Assembly (NCBI RefSeq): GCF_003094615.1 | Contig: NZ_QDKO01000009.1 | Span: 248,001 to 312,000 of the forward strand | DNA from: Caulobacter radicis | GTDB lineage: Bacteria; Pseudomonadota; Alphaproteobacteria; Caulobacterales; Caulobacteraceae | Length of the DNA: 64,000 nt | Direction: 5' to 3' | Shown here: in pieces, positions 1 through 8,864 of the stretch | How the letters are laid out: each line of letters starts with the position of its first letter | Numbering within the stretch: the stretch's first letter is position 1 | Made by a program: the position numbers and the translations under genes | The notes under the pieces: generated by a model | What the model was told of the DNA's origin: nothing | The model's input: the letters and a program-made list of their open reading frames with translations, nothing else | The model's database searches: none

Positions 1-899
1 AGTCGCTGGCGCGCGAGGCCGCCGAAGGCCGCATGAAGATCCCGTCGGTCGGCTACTGGCCGCTGAAGGCGATGCTGGGCGAGCCGCTGCCGCTGCTGGC
101 GATGCTGGCGATCGGCGCGGGGGCCTTCGCGCTGGCGGCGCTGTCGCTGGGCAAGCGCTTCGCCGACGCCGCGGCGGTGACGCAAGGGGCCGAAGCCTCG
201 GCCGCCAGGCCCGTCAAAGGCCGCGACCGGGCCTTCGCCGGCGGGGTGTTCGCCGCCACCCTGGCCAAGGAACTGCGGCTGATCCTGCGCGACGCCAGCC
301 TGCTGTCGCAGGTGCTGCTGCGGGTTCTCTACCTGGTGCCGACCGCGGTGATCCTCAGCCGCAACGCCGGTCACGGCGACGGCGGCGCGGCCCTGGCCGG
401 CGGCGCGGGCGTCGTGGTGTTCCTGGCCGGGCAGGTGGCCGGGAGTCTCGCCTGGATCACCCTGTCTGCCGAGGAAAGCCCCGACCTGCTGGCCGTCTCG
501 CCGGCCGCCACCCGCAGCCTGCGCCGCGCCAAGCTGGCCGCCGCCCTGCTGCCGGTGGCCCTGCTGCTGGCGGTTCCGCTGGGCGTTCTGCTGTGGCTGG
601 CCCCGGTCACGGCGCTGTGGACGGCGTTGGGCGCGGGGCTGTCGGCCTGGGCCTGCGGCCTGATCAACGTCTGGCATCAGAAGCCGGGCAAGCGGGCCGA
701 CTTCAAGCGCCGCCGCGGGTCATCGTGGTTCGCCACCCTGGCCGAGGTGGTGGTCTCGGCCCTGCTGGCCGTGACGACGGGGCTGGCGGTGGCGGGCTTC
801 TCGCCTTGGGCGGCGATCCCGCTGGCCTGCGCGGGCCTGGCCATGCTGGCCCTGCGCCGCAGCGACGAGCAGATCGCCAAGGTGCTGCGGATGGCTTGA
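1..899 (+). CDS. Multi-pass membrane protein, ABC-2-type permease-like (5' end missing)
   Basis: The reading frame is already open at the first base (frame starting at position 3), so this is the C-terminal part of a longer gene; 298 residues are visible. They are dominated by hydrophobic stretches rich in Ala, Leu, Gly and Val that look like six to seven membrane spans, separated by short basic loops such as GKRFADA and KPGKRADFKRRR. There is no ATP-binding motif. The pattern resembles the permease half of an ABC-2-type exporter, where the partner ATPase would lie upstream, outside the window. That assignment is inference; only the membrane topology is seen. The gene ends with TGA and faces the convergent histidine kinase gene across a palindromic repeat. 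Confidence 0.6.
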   Translation, partial: SLAREAAEGRMKIPSVGYWPLKAMLGEPLPLLAMLAIGAGAFALAALSLGKRFADAAAVTQGAEASAARPVKGRDRAFAGGVFAATLAKELRLILRDASLLSQVLLRVLYLVPTAVILSRNAGHGDGGAALAGGAGVVVFLAGQVAGSLAWITLSAEESPDLLAVSPAATRSLRRAKLAAALLPVALLLAVPLGVLLWLAPVTALWTALGAGLSAWACGLINVWHQKPGKRADFKRRRGSSWFATLAEVVVSALLAVTTGLAVAGFSPWAAIPLACAGLAMLALRRSDEQIAKVLRMA

Positions 900-903
900 C
901 CCC

Positions 904-1086
904 CTCCGTCGGCTTCCGCGACACCTCTCCTATGGGGGAGAGCATCTGGGCGCTTGATCCTCCCCCTCTGGGGGAGGTGGCCCGAAGGGTCGGAGGGGGA
1001 CGTTTTCAGCTTTCCAGGCGGCGGACAGTCATCAGCACTCCCCTCTCCGTCGCCTGCGGCGACACCTCTCCCACGGGGAGAGGGGC
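904..1086. repeat. GC-rich palindromic intergenic repeat, copy 1
   Basis: Two inverted G/C-rich modules flank a spacer containing TTTTCAGCTTTCC. The modules include CTCCCCCTCTGGGGGAGG and the arm pair CTCTCCCACGGGGAGAGG. The whole element fills the gap between two convergent genes. The same architecture recurs near 5.4, 15.6, 38.7, 47.1, 55.4 and 56.8 kb. It could fold as a large hairpin in transcripts from either side and may act as a bidirectional transcript end or stabiliser; that role is inference. Confidence 0.85.
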
Positions 1087-1091
1087 TTTGG

Positions 1092-3356
1092 TCAGCAGTC
1101 CAGAAGCGCCGTGATCGCGCACTCCACGCCCTCGGGCTTGAAGTCGATGCGCGCTTCGCCCGACAGTTCCTGGGCCAGGCCCCGCTCGATCAGGCGCGAG
1201 CCGAAGCCGCGGCGGGTGGGGGCGACCACCGGCGGGCCGCCGCTTTCGCGCCAGCGCAGGGAAAGCCGCGGCACGCCGCTGTAGTCGACGCCCCAACTGA
1301 TCGTCACCTGGCCGCCCAGGCGCGACAGGGCGCCGTACTTCACAGCATTGGTGGCCAGTTCGTGCAGCGCCATCGACAGCGACAGGGCCGGGCGCGGCGA
1401 CAGCCGCACCGACGGACCATCGAGCACGAAGCGGCCCTCGCCGCCGTGCAGCGCGACCAGGCGGTCGACCACGTCCAGCAGGTCGGCGCCCTCCCAGTTC
1501 TCGCGGGTCAGCACGTCGTGAGCTTCGGACAGGGCGATGATGCGGGCGGTGAAAGCCTCCTGCGCGGCCGGCAGCGAGCGGGCGGCGTGGAAGGTCTGGC
1601 CGGCGATGGCCTGGATCGTGGCCAGCGAGTTCTTGACCCTGTGATTCAGCTCGTTGACCAGCAGCCGCAGGTGCAGCTCGGCGCGCTTGCGGTCGGTGAT
1701 GTTGACGGTGGTGCCGATCATCCGGATCGGCTTGCCCTCGGTATCGAAGAAGGCCTTGCCCTTGGCCGACAGCCAGCGCTCGACCCCGTCCTCGCGGCCA
1801 ATGACGCGGAACTCGACGTCGTAGTCGGCGCGGATGCGGCCATCCAGCGTGCGGCGCAGCGCCTCGCGCACCGCGTCGCGATCGGATGGGTGAAGGTTGG
1901 TGTAGAAGTCGTCGCGCACGACGGGCGTGCCCGGAGCGACGCCGAACATGGCGTAGCATCGGTCCGACCAGGTCAGCACGTCGTTCCGGATGTCGAGGTC
2001 CCAGGTGCCGACGTCGGCGGCCTCGATGGCCAGGCGCAGGGTCTCTTCCTGCGAGACCAGCTTGCGGGCGGCCTCCTTGCGCTCGGTGACGTCCGAGCCG
2101 ACGCCGACGAAGCGCACGCAGGCGCCGCGCTCGAAATAGGCCCGGCCGAACACCTCGATCCAGCGCAGCGCGCCATCGGAGGGGCGGACGATGCGGTACT
2201 CGACATTGATCAGCCCGTCGCCGTCCGGGTCGGTGGCCGCCGCCACCGCCGCCAGCACGGCGTCGACATCGTCGGGATGCAGCAGGGCTAGGAAGCTGTC
2301 GAAGTCCTGCGGGCCGGGCTCGGGCACGCCGAACATCTCGCAGGATCGCTTGTCCCAGTAGCGCTGGCCGGTGCTGGGGTTGTGGTCCCAGCGGCCCATG
2401 CCGGCCGCCTCCATGGCGATGTCGCGGTCGAGGCGGGCTTCCAGCAGCTGGCTTTCCATCCGCTTGCGGTCGGTGATGTCGAAGACGACGCCGGCGTTGC
2501 GGTCGGCCTGCCCGTCGGCGTCGAGATAGCAGTGGCCGCTGGCCGCCACCCAGCGCACCGAGCCGTCAGCCTGCACCAGGCGATACTCGTCGGCGAAATC
2601 GCCGCCGGTCTGCATCGCCGCCAGGGCGATCTGGCGCACCCGCTCGCGATCCTCGTCATGGACGGCGGGAGTGAAGCTCTGGGCCGGCAGGCCCTGAGTG
2701 GCGAAGGCGGGGTCCACCTGATGCAGCTGGGCGTAGCGGGCGTCGCAATAGACGCGGTTGGCCTTAATGTCCCACTCCCAGGCGCCGACGCCGCCAGCGG
2801 CGTCCAGGGCCATGTCATAGCGAGCCCGGGTGGCGCGCAGCTCCTTCTCGGTCTCGACCGCGCCGGTGATCTCGACGGCCGAGATCAGCACGCCGCCGAC
2901 GCCGGTGGGGGCGGCCTGGTCGGGCACCGGGCTGTAGCTGACGGCGAAATGGGCCAGGCGGGCCTCGCCGGCCTCGCGCTCCACCTGCAGCGGCATGCGC
3001 TCCAGCGCGTAGCCGCCGCTCTCGCCCGACAGGATGTCCTGGTGGATGCCCAGCAGGGTGGCGCGGAAGGCGTCCGAATGCTGGGTGAACGGCCGGCCCA
3101 GGGCGTCGGGGTGACGCTCGCGCAGCGAGGGCGCGTAGGCGTCGTTGTAGATCAGGATCAGCTCGGGACCCCAGCGCAGGGCCATGGGGAAGTTGGTGGC
3201 CATCAGCATGTCGACGGCCAGGCGCAGGCTCGGCGACCACGCGTCGCGCGGGCCCAGCGGAGTCCGCGACCAGTCGAAAGCCTTCACGCGCTCGGCCATT
3301 TCCCCGCCGGCCAGGCGCGTGAACGCAGGCAAGCTCCGCCCTTCGCCCTGCGGCAT
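1092..3356 (-). CDS. HWE-family sensor histidine kinase with four PAS-type sensor domains
   Basis: A 754-residue soluble protein with no obvious membrane span. Residues about 25-165 form a PAS-like input domain of the type found before HWE kinases (FDWSRTPLGPRDAW). Three PAS/PAC units follow at roughly 175-295, 305-430 and 435-560, each ending in a DITDRKR or DVTERKE-like linker. The kinase core has the phospho-acceptor in LNHRVKNSLATIQ (His572), the N-box ALHELATNAVKYGAL and the HWE-type LRWRESGG, which together define the HWE subclass of two-component kinases. No response regulator gene is adjacent, so it looks like an orphan kinase. The start at MPQGEG has an upstream GGGAGG about 11 nt away. 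The signal sensed is unknown. Confidence 0.9.
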   Translation of the reverse strand: MPQGEGRSLPAFTRLAGGEMAERVKAFDWSRTPLGPRDAWSPSLRLAVDMLMATNFPMALRWGPELILIYNDAYAPSLRERHPDALGRPFTQHSDAFRATLLGIHQDILSGESGGYALERMPLQVEREAGEARLAHFAVSYSPVPDQAAPTGVGGVLISAVEITGAVETEKELRATRARYDMALDAAGGVGAWEWDIKANRVYCDARYAQLHQVDPAFATQGLPAQSFTPAVHDEDRERVRQIALAAMQTGGDFADEYRLVQADGSVRWVAASGHCYLDADGQADRNAGVVFDITDRKRMESQLLEARLDRDIAMEAAGMGRWDHNPSTGQRYWDKRSCEMFGVPEPGPQDFDSFLALLHPDDVDAVLAAVAAATDPDGDGLINVEYRIVRPSDGALRWIEVFGRAYFERGACVRFVGVGSDVTERKEAARKLVSQEETLRLAIEAADVGTWDLDIRNDVLTWSDRCYAMFGVAPGTPVVRDDFYTNLHPSDRDAVREALRRTLDGRIRADYDVEFRVIGREDGVERWLSAKGKAFFDTEGKPIRMIGTTVNITDRKRAELHLRLLVNELNHRVKNSLATIQAIAGQTFHAARSLPAAQEAFTARIIALSEAHDVLTRENWEGADLLDVVDRLVALHGGEGRFVLDGPSVRLSPRPALSLSMALHELATNAVKYGALSRLGGQVTISWGVDYSGVPRLSLRWRESGGPPVVAPTRRGFGSRLIERGLAQELSGEARIDFKPEGVECAITALLDC

Positions 3357-3533
3357 GGCGTTTTGTCCCTCCCACCGGCTCCCCTAAAGCCGGGTCCGGC
3401 CGAACAATGGCCAGACGGTCCGACGGGTTGCAAGGGAGGGACGCGACCCCTGCGCGCAAGCGTCGCAGTCGGCTCGGCTCAGGGCTGTGGTTTTCGCCGG
3501 GAGGGCGAGCCGGCTCGACCCTGGGGAGGGCGC

Positions 3534-3564
3534 AAAAAAGGCCGCCTCGGGTGAGGCGGCCTTT
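3534..3564 (-). terminator. Rho-independent terminator of the RNA helicase gene
   Basis: Read on the minus strand, a perfect 9-bp stem (GGCCGCCTC pairing with GAGGCGGCC, loop of 4 nt) is followed by six T. It lies about 20 nt downstream of the helicase stop codon. Confidence 0.85.
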
Positions 3565-3585
3565 GAAGCATCGGCTTTTGGTCGA

Positions 3586-5067
3586 TCAGTCGATGGGGCT
3601 CCAGCGGGTCTCGACCTGCTGGACGCCGCGCTTGGGACCGCGGAAGTCGCCGCCGGCGGCGGCCGCCTTGCCTTGCCCCTGGCCTTGCCCGCCGGCCTTG
3701 CCGCGGCCGCCGTTACGGCCCTCGCCACGACCCTGGGCCTGCTGGCCGCCGCCCTGACCGCCCTTGCCCTGGGCGCTCTTGCCTTGGCCGCCGCCATTGC
3801 GGTTGCGCTTGCGGCGCAGTTCCGACGGGACGTTGTTGCGCGGGTCGGCCTTGCGCGGGTCGACGTACTTCTCGGCCGGGGCCAGCTTGTCGGCTACGGC
3901 CGCCGCGGCCGCCAGGGCCTTGTCGTTGCGGCGGTCGAAGGACGGGATCTTCTGGCGGGTGGCCTTCTCGATGTCCTTCAGCAGGCTGCGCTCGTCGTCG
4001 CAGCAGAAGCTGACGGCGACGCCGTCCTTGCCCTTGCGGGCGGTGCGGCCGATCCGGTGGACATAGGCCTCCGGCACGTTGGGCAGCTCGTAGTTGAAGA
4101 CGTGGCTGATGTCGTTGACGTCGATGCCGCGGGCGGCGATGTCGGTCGCCACCAGGGCCTTGACCTCGCCGGCCTTGAAGGCCGCCAGGGCGCGCTCGCG
4201 CTGGCCTTGCGTCTTGTCGCCGTGGATCGAGGCGCTCTCGATGCCGGAAGCGGTCAGGTACTTGGCCACGCGGTCGGCGCCGCGCTTGGTGCGGGTGAAG
4301 ACGATCGAGCGTTCGACGGCCTTGTCGGCCAGCAGCTCGGCCAGCAGCGGACGCTTGCGCTGGGCCTCGACGTAGATCAGCGACTGGTCGATGCGCTCGA
4401 CCGTGGTGGCCTGCGGGGTGATCGACACCGAGGCCGGGTTCTTCAGAAGCTCGCCGGCCAGCTTGCCGATCTCGCCCGGCATGGTGGCCGAGAAGAACAG
4501 GTTCTGGCGGTCCTTGGGCAGCTGGCTGGCGATCTTGCGGATCGGCACCACGAAGCCCAGGTCGAGCATCTGGTCGGCTTCGTCGAGCACGAAGATCTCG
4601 ACGCCGCCCAGGGTGGCGCTCTTTTCGCCCAGGTGGTCCATCAGGCGGCCCGGGGTGGCGACGACCACGTCGACGCCGGCGGCCAGGGCGCGCATCTGCG
4701 GGCCGTACTTCACGCCGCCGAAGATGGTGGCGACCGACAGGCCCAGGTGCGCGGCGTAGGCCTTGAAGTTGTCGGCGATCTGGGTTGCCAGTTCGCGGGT
4801 CGGGGAGAGCACGAGGCAGCGGAAGCCGCGGCGCGGGGCCGGACGGCGGTCCTCGGCCAGGCGGTGCAGGATCGGCAGGGCGAAAGCGGCCGTCTTGCCG
4901 GTGCCGGTCTGGGCGATGCCCAGCAGGTCACGGCCCTTCATGACGATCGGGATGGCCTGGGCCTGGATCGGGGTGGGCTGGGTGTAGCCCTTGTCGGCCA
5001 GGGCCTTGAGGATCGGCTTGGCCAGGCCAAGGTCGGTGAATTGAGTCACTGCGGACGTATCTTTCAT
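3586..5067 (-). CDS. rhlE: DEAD-box ATP-dependent RNA helicase, RhlE type
   Basis: A 493-residue helicase with the full DEAD-box motif set: a Q motif near TQPTPIQAQAIP, Walker A AQTGTGKT (52-59), PTRELA (89-94), DEAD (162-165), SAT (193-195) and motif VI HRIGRTAR. The C-terminal hundred residues are a low-complexity Gly/Gln/Arg/Lys-rich tail typical of bacterial RhlE proteins that bind structured RNA. The frame extends 11 codons upstream, but MKDTSAVTQ is chosen because it starts at the conserved core. Members remodel structured RNA, ribosome assembly intermediates or degradosome substrates. A candidate promoter about 170 nt upstream gives a long 5' leader, and a strong terminator follows. 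The exact subfamily (RhlE rather than a close paralogue) is inferred from the tail and core. Confidence 0.92.
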   Translation of the reverse strand: MKDTSAVTQFTDLGLAKPILKALADKGYTQPTPIQAQAIPIVMKGRDLLGIAQTGTGKTAAFALPILHRLAEDRRPAPRRGFRCLVLSPTRELATQIADNFKAYAAHLGLSVATIFGGVKYGPQMRALAAGVDVVVATPGRLMDHLGEKSATLGGVEIFVLDEADQMLDLGFVVPIRKIASQLPKDRQNLFFSATMPGEIGKLAGELLKNPASVSITPQATTVERIDQSLIYVEAQRKRPLLAELLADKAVERSIVFTRTKRGADRVAKYLTASGIESASIHGDKTQGQRERALAAFKAGEVKALVATDIAARGIDVNDISHVFNYELPNVPEAYVHRIGRTARKGKDGVAVSFCCDDERSLLKDIEKATRQKIPSFDRRNDKALAAAAAVADKLAPAEKYVDPRKADPRNNVPSELRRKRNRNGGGQGKSAQGKGGQGGGQQAQGRGEGRNGGRGKAGGQGQGQGKAAAAGGDFRGPKRGVQQVETRWSPID

Positions 5068-5242
5068 ACGGTCGCGAGACGGCGCGCGCGGTCCTCGCAC
5101 GGCTCGCCTGGCGGCGGGTCGGTGGGGAGCGCCCCGCGTGATACGGGCGGTCTATGAGAAGCTTTCAGGGCGCTCGACAGGCTGAACCCAGTGGGGTCCG
5201 TCACGCGGCTGGAGCACCGATAGCGCCGATTGGCGCGGGGCT

Positions 5243-5271
5243 CATATCGTATATCGCAGGTGCGAAGTCAA
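5243..5271 (-). promoter_or_regulatory. Candidate promoter for rhlE
   Basis: On the minus strand TTGACT (5271-5266) is separated by exactly 17 nt from GATATG (5248-5243). Transcription would begin near 5236, giving a leader of about 170 nt before the helicase start. This is a motif match only. Confidence 0.5.
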
Positions 5272-5324
5272 GGGAGAGGCTTGAGCCGCAAGGGTTTGCG
5301 GTGGTTAGGCGCGGCTGAAGCACG

Positions 5325-5461
5325 AGGAACCTCCCCCTGTGGGGGAGGCGGCCGAAGGCCGGTGGGGGGACGTTTTCAGCTTCCGAGGCATTGGCGGGGT
5401 CAGCAATCACTCCCCCCACCGATCGCTTCGCGATCACCTCCCCCACAGGGGGAGGTTCCTT
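5325..5461. repeat. GC-rich palindromic intergenic repeat, copy 2
   Basis: The outer arms AGGAACCTCCCCC and GGGGGAGGTTCCT are perfect inverted repeats. Each is followed inward by a second hairpin: CTCCCCCTGTGGGGGAG on the left, and GATCGCTTCGCGATC within the right half. The central spacer contains TTTTCAGCTTCC, as in the other copies. It lies 3' of the GGDEF/EAL gene and upstream of the rhlE promoter. Confidence 0.9.
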
Positions 5462-5466
5462 TGATG

Positions 5467-7659
5467 TCACCCGGTCGCCCTTTGGGCCTCGCTGGCCAGT
5501 TCGACGGGCTTTACCGTCGAAAACGCCACCACGTCCGAAAGGCCGCGCGGCGTGGCCGTCTCCACCCCCAGCAACGCCGCGATCTCCATCGCCGGCTTGG
5601 GGCGGCTGATGAAGTAGCCCTGGATCTCGCCGCAGCCCTGGCGGCGCAGTTCGTGCAGCTGTTCCTCAGACTCCACGCCCTCGGCGGTGGTGGTGATGCC
5701 CAGGCTGGCGCCCAGGTCGAGCACGGCCTTGATGATGGCCAGGGCGTCGGCGTCGTCGAGGATGTCGCGCACGAAGGTCTGGTCGATCTTGATCTTGTCG
5801 AACGGGAAGCTGCGCAGATAGCTCAGCGACGAATAGCCCGTGCCGAAGTCGTCCATCGAGATGCGCACGCCCAGGGCCTTGAGGTCGTGCAGGATGGCCA
5901 TGTTCGAGGCGCTGTCCTGCAGCAGCACGCTCTCGGTGATCTCCAGCTCCAGGCGTTCGGCGGCCAGACCCGAGGCGGCCAGGGCCTGGACGACGGTGGC
6001 GGCCAGGCGCCGGTCGCGGAACTGGGCGGGCGAGAGGTTCACCGCCAGGCGCACATGCTGGGGCCAGCGGGCGGCCTCGTCGCAGGCGGCCCGCAGCACC
6101 CAGTCGCCCAGGGCCCCGATCAGGCCGATCTCCTCGGCCAGGGGGATGAACTCGCCGGGCGAGACCATGCCGCGTTCGGGGTGGAACCAGCGCAGCAGCG
6201 CCTCGCAGCCGGTGACGCGGTCGGCTTCCAGGTCGAACAGCGGCTGGTAGAAGAGCTCGAACTGGCCCTCGGCCAGGGCCTTGCGCAGATCCAGCTCCAG
6301 CGCCCGGCGGGCCTGCAGCTGCTCGTCCATGGCCCGTTCGAAGAAGTGGAAGGTGCCCTTGCCGTCGGCCTTGGCGCGGTAGAGGGCCATGTCGGCCTTC
6401 TTGAGCAGTTCGTCGCAGTCGTGCCCGTCGTCGGGCGAGACGGCGACGCCGACGCTGCCGCCGATCACCACCTGGTGGCCCAGAAGGTCGAACGGCGCCT
6501 CCAGGGCCTCGACGATGCGGGCGGCCAGGCGCGTGGCGCCCGACAGGTCGGTCAGGCCCATCTGCACCACGGCGAACTCGTCGCCGCCCAGGCGGGCCAC
6601 GGTGTCGCCGTCGCGGACGCAGTTGCGCAGGCGCTCGGCGGCGGCCTTCAAGAGGGCGTCGCCGACGGGGTGGCCCAGGGTGTCGTTGACCACCTTGAAG
6701 CGGTCCAGGTCGACGCAGTGCACGGCCACCAGGTCCTCGCGGCGCGCGGCGCGGGCCAGGGCGTCCGACAGGTCCTTGTGGAACAGCAGGCGGTTGGGCA
6801 GCTCGGTCAGCGGATCATAGTGCGCCAGGCGGGCGATCTGGGCCTCGGCCCGCTTGCGCTCGGCGATGTCCTCGGAGACGCCCAGCAGGTATTCGGGGCG
6901 GCCCTCGGCGTCGAGGATGGCGATCTTCTTGGTGCGCAGGATGGCGGTGGTGCCGTCCTTGCGGGGGATCAGGTCCTCCTCGATGACCTTGACCTCGCCC
7001 GAGCGCACGACCTCGGCGTCGCGGGCGTGATAGATCGCCGCCTGCACCGGATCGAAGAACGCCTCGTCGGTGCGGCCGATCATCTCTTCTCGGCTGTAGC
7101 CCAGGATCTTCTCGCCGGCGCGGTTGAGCAGGACGTAGCTCTGGTCGGACGCGCGCTTGACGAACACCATCGACGGGATGGACTCGACCACGGCGGTCAT
7201 GAAGGTGCGGGCCCGCTCCTCGTCGGCCTTGGCCTCGGCCAGGGCGTCGAGGTTGCGGCGGTTGGTCTCGCTGGCGGCCTGCAGCAGGCCGATCACCGTG
7301 CCCACGCCCAGATAGCGCCCGCCGTCGGTGACGATGAAGCCGCGAAGCAGGTCGCTGGCCCGGTAGGACAGGCTGTCATTGGTGAAGGCGGCCAACTCGA
7401 CGTCGGCCTCGACGACCAGCGGCTGGTTGTCCATCAGCACTTCGATGGGACGGTTGGCGTAGAGGGCGCGGCCGTACTCCGCGGCCATGCGCAGGAAGAA
7501 GGCGTTGCGCTCGACCAGGCCCACGGGGCGGTCGTCGGCGTCCAGCACCGGGATGATCAGGGTGTCGGGCTCCTCGCGGAACCGCTCGTACAGCGTCTTG
7601 CCGAGATCTTCCGCCCGCGCCGGGGCCAGGGAAGAAACGGTGTCGCGCAGGGTGAACAT
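5467..7659 (-). CDS. c-di-GMP signalling protein: N-terminal sensor, PAS, GGDEF and EAL domains
   Basis: A 730-residue soluble protein. Residues 1-130 form an alpha/beta region resembling a tandem CBS-like ligand module (IIPVLDADDRPVGLVERN; then FIVTDGGRYLGVGTV). A PAS domain follows at about 150-270, ending in DIAERKRAEAQ. The GGDEF domain carries an intact RLGGDEF signature (358-362). The EAL domain has EALLRW (486-491), LEITESVLL, DDFGTGYSSL and KIDQTF, the metal-binding and catalytic motifs of c-di-GMP phosphodiesterases. Both cyclase and phosphodiesterase activities are therefore possible; which dominates cannot be read from sequence. The start ATG has GGAGG upstream. It probably links an intracellular ligand to the motile/sessile decision. 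Confidence 0.92.
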   Translation of the reverse strand: MFTLRDTVSSLAPARAEDLGKTLYERFREEPDTLIIPVLDADDRPVGLVERNAFFLRMAAEYGRALYANRPIEVLMDNQPLVVEADVELAAFTNDSLSYRASDLLRGFIVTDGGRYLGVGTVIGLLQAASETNRRNLDALAEAKADEERARTFMTAVVESIPSMVFVKRASDQSYVLLNRAGEKILGYSREEMIGRTDEAFFDPVQAAIYHARDAEVVRSGEVKVIEEDLIPRKDGTTAILRTKKIAILDAEGRPEYLLGVSEDIAERKRAEAQIARLAHYDPLTELPNRLLFHKDLSDALARAARREDLVAVHCVDLDRFKVVNDTLGHPVGDALLKAAAERLRNCVRDGDTVARLGGDEFAVVQMGLTDLSGATRLAARIVEALEAPFDLLGHQVVIGGSVGVAVSPDDGHDCDELLKKADMALYRAKADGKGTFHFFERAMDEQLQARRALELDLRKALAEGQFELFYQPLFDLEADRVTGCEALLRWFHPERGMVSPGEFIPLAEEIGLIGALGDWVLRAACDEAARWPQHVRLAVNLSPAQFRDRRLAATVVQALAASGLAAERLELEITESVLLQDSASNMAILHDLKALGVRISMDDFGTGYSSLSYLRSFPFDKIKIDQTFVRDILDDADALAIIKAVLDLGASLGITTTAEGVESEEQLHELRRQGCGEIQGYFISRPKPAMEIAALLGVETATPRGLSDVVAFSTVKPVELASEAQRATG

Positions 7660-7763
7660 CGAAATACGCCTCCACTCGCGAGGGTGAATGGCGGTTTCAC
7701 ACCTAACGAGGTGCTAAACTTGACCGTGAGGACTATCGGTTTCGCGAAAACTTCACGGCCGCG

Positions 7764-7793
7764 TCACAGTGATTTCGGGCGCGTTTACTGTGA
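7764..7793. promoter_or_regulatory. Inverted repeat in a divergent promoter region
   Basis: TCACAGT (7764-7770) and ACTGTGA (7787-7793) form a perfect 7-bp inverted repeat with a 16-nt spacer between two divergent genes. It could be an operator for a dimeric regulator. The half-site orientation is opposite to that of a CRP/FNR site. Confidence 0.3.
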
Positions 7794-7852
7794 GGCGGAT
7801 GGCTGAATACTCTGTGGGCTGACGAAGCGGTTCCAGCCTTTCCCCTGTCGCA

Positions 7853-7885
7853 AAATCCCCGCGAAGGCGGGGAGGCTCGGATAAA
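7853..7885. repeat. Short palindromic repeat AAAATCCCCGCGAAGGCGGGGA
   Basis: A CCCCGC/GCGGGG hairpin with a GAAG loop, preceded by AAAAT. Closely matching units occur as an inverted pair at 27.64-27.73 kb, so this is a dispersed short repeat and not a one-off hairpin. Confidence 0.55.
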
Positions 7886-7955
7886 AATGGGCCGCGCAGC
7901 GGTTCCCCCAGGCATTTCCAAGGCCTAGTTAGGGCCCGCCCGAGGAGTATCCGCC

Positions 7956-8852
7956 ATGCCCAGTTCCCTGCCGCTTCGCCATTTCCTGCTGGCTCTGGCG
8001 GTGGTGGCGGTGTGGGGGACCAACTTCGTGGTCATCCGCCAGGCGCTGAACCACCTGCCGCCGCTGACCTTCGCGACCCTGCGCTTCACCTTCGTGCTGC
8101 TGCCGCTGGTGTTCTTCGTCAAGAAGCCGGCGGTGTCGTGGCTCAATCTCGCCGGCTACGGTCTGCTGATCGGGGCGGGGCAGTTTGGCCTGCTGTTCGT
8201 GGCCATGAAGGGCCACATCTCGCCGGGCCTGGCCTCGCTGATCCTGCAGACCCAGGTGTTCTTCACCATCGCCCTGGCCATGCAGATCAACCGCGAGCGG
8301 GTGCGGGGCTTCCAGGTCGTCGCCCTGCTGCTGGCCGTCGCGGGGATCCTGATCATCGCCCTGCACGGCGGCGGCTCGGCCACGCCGCTGGGCGTGGGGC
8401 TTGGCCTGCTGGCGGCGCTCAGCTGGGGCTGCGGCAACATCGTCGCCCGCCAGGCCGGGCCGGTGAACATGCTGGGCTACGTGGTCTGGGCCAGCCTGTT
8501 CTCGATCCCGCCGCTGCTGGTCATGGCGCTGTGGCTGGAAGGCTGGCCGGCCATGGTCAGGGGCGTGGTCCATGCCGACCTCGGAACCTGGCTGGCGGTG
8601 GTCTGGCAGGCGGTGGGCAACACCATGTTCGGCTATGGCGCCTGGGGCTGGCTCCTGGCCCGCCACCCGGCCGCCACCATCACCCCGATGGCCCTGCTGG
8701 TGCCGGTGTTCGGCATGAGCGCCTCGGCCCTGCTGCTGGGCGAGGGCCTGCCGGCCTGGAAGCTGCTGGCGGCGGGCCTTGTCCTGGCCGGCCTGGCGGT
8801 CAACATGCTGTGGCCGAGGATCCGGGCGCTGCGGGCGGCGCCGGCGGCCTGA
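7956..8852 (+). CDS. EamA/DMT-family transporter
   Basis: A 298-residue integral membrane protein with about ten hydrophobic spans arranged as two homologous halves of five, the layout of drug/metabolite transporters with two EamA domains. The N-terminus has the typical AVVAVWGTNFVVIRQAL start, and the second half begins near LGLGLLAALSWGCGNIVARQ. GAGGAG lies 8 nt before the ATG. Family members export amino acids or other metabolites. The subgroup resembles E. coli EamA-like O-acetylserine/cysteine exporters, but the substrate cannot be read from sequence. The next gene starts 12 nt downstream and is probably cotranscribed. Confidence 0.85.
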   Translation: MPSSLPLRHFLLALAVVAVWGTNFVVIRQALNHLPPLTFATLRFTFVLLPLVFFVKKPAVSWLNLAGYGLLIGAGQFGLLFVAMKGHISPGLASLILQTQVFFTIALAMQINRERVRGFQVVALLLAVAGILIIALHGGGSATPLGVGLGLLAALSWGCGNIVARQAGPVNMLGYVVWASLFSIPPLLVMALWLEGWPAMVRGVVHADLGTWLAVVWQAVGNTMFGYGAWGWLLARHPAATITPMALLVPVFGMSASALLLGEGLPAWKLLAAGLVLAGLAVNMLWPRIRALRAAPAA

Positions 8853-8864
8853 CGGGGAGGGGCG

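Larger units (their letters stand above)
5068..5466. other. Intergenic region between the GGDEF/EAL gene and rhlE
   Basis: This 399-bp gap holds the rhlE leader (about 5068-5236), the rhlE candidate promoter and repeat copy 2. Nothing else that looks coding was found: open frames crossing it are shadows without a ribosome binding site or recognisable domain. Confidence 0.6.

Noticed and set aside
3487..5157. 556-codon open frame on the plus strand
   Set aside because: Antisense to the RNA helicase, whose motifs are complete.
5230..7806. 858-codon open frame on the plus strand
   Set aside because: Antisense to the GGDEF/EAL gene, whose motifs are intact; the shadow frame has no recognisable domain.
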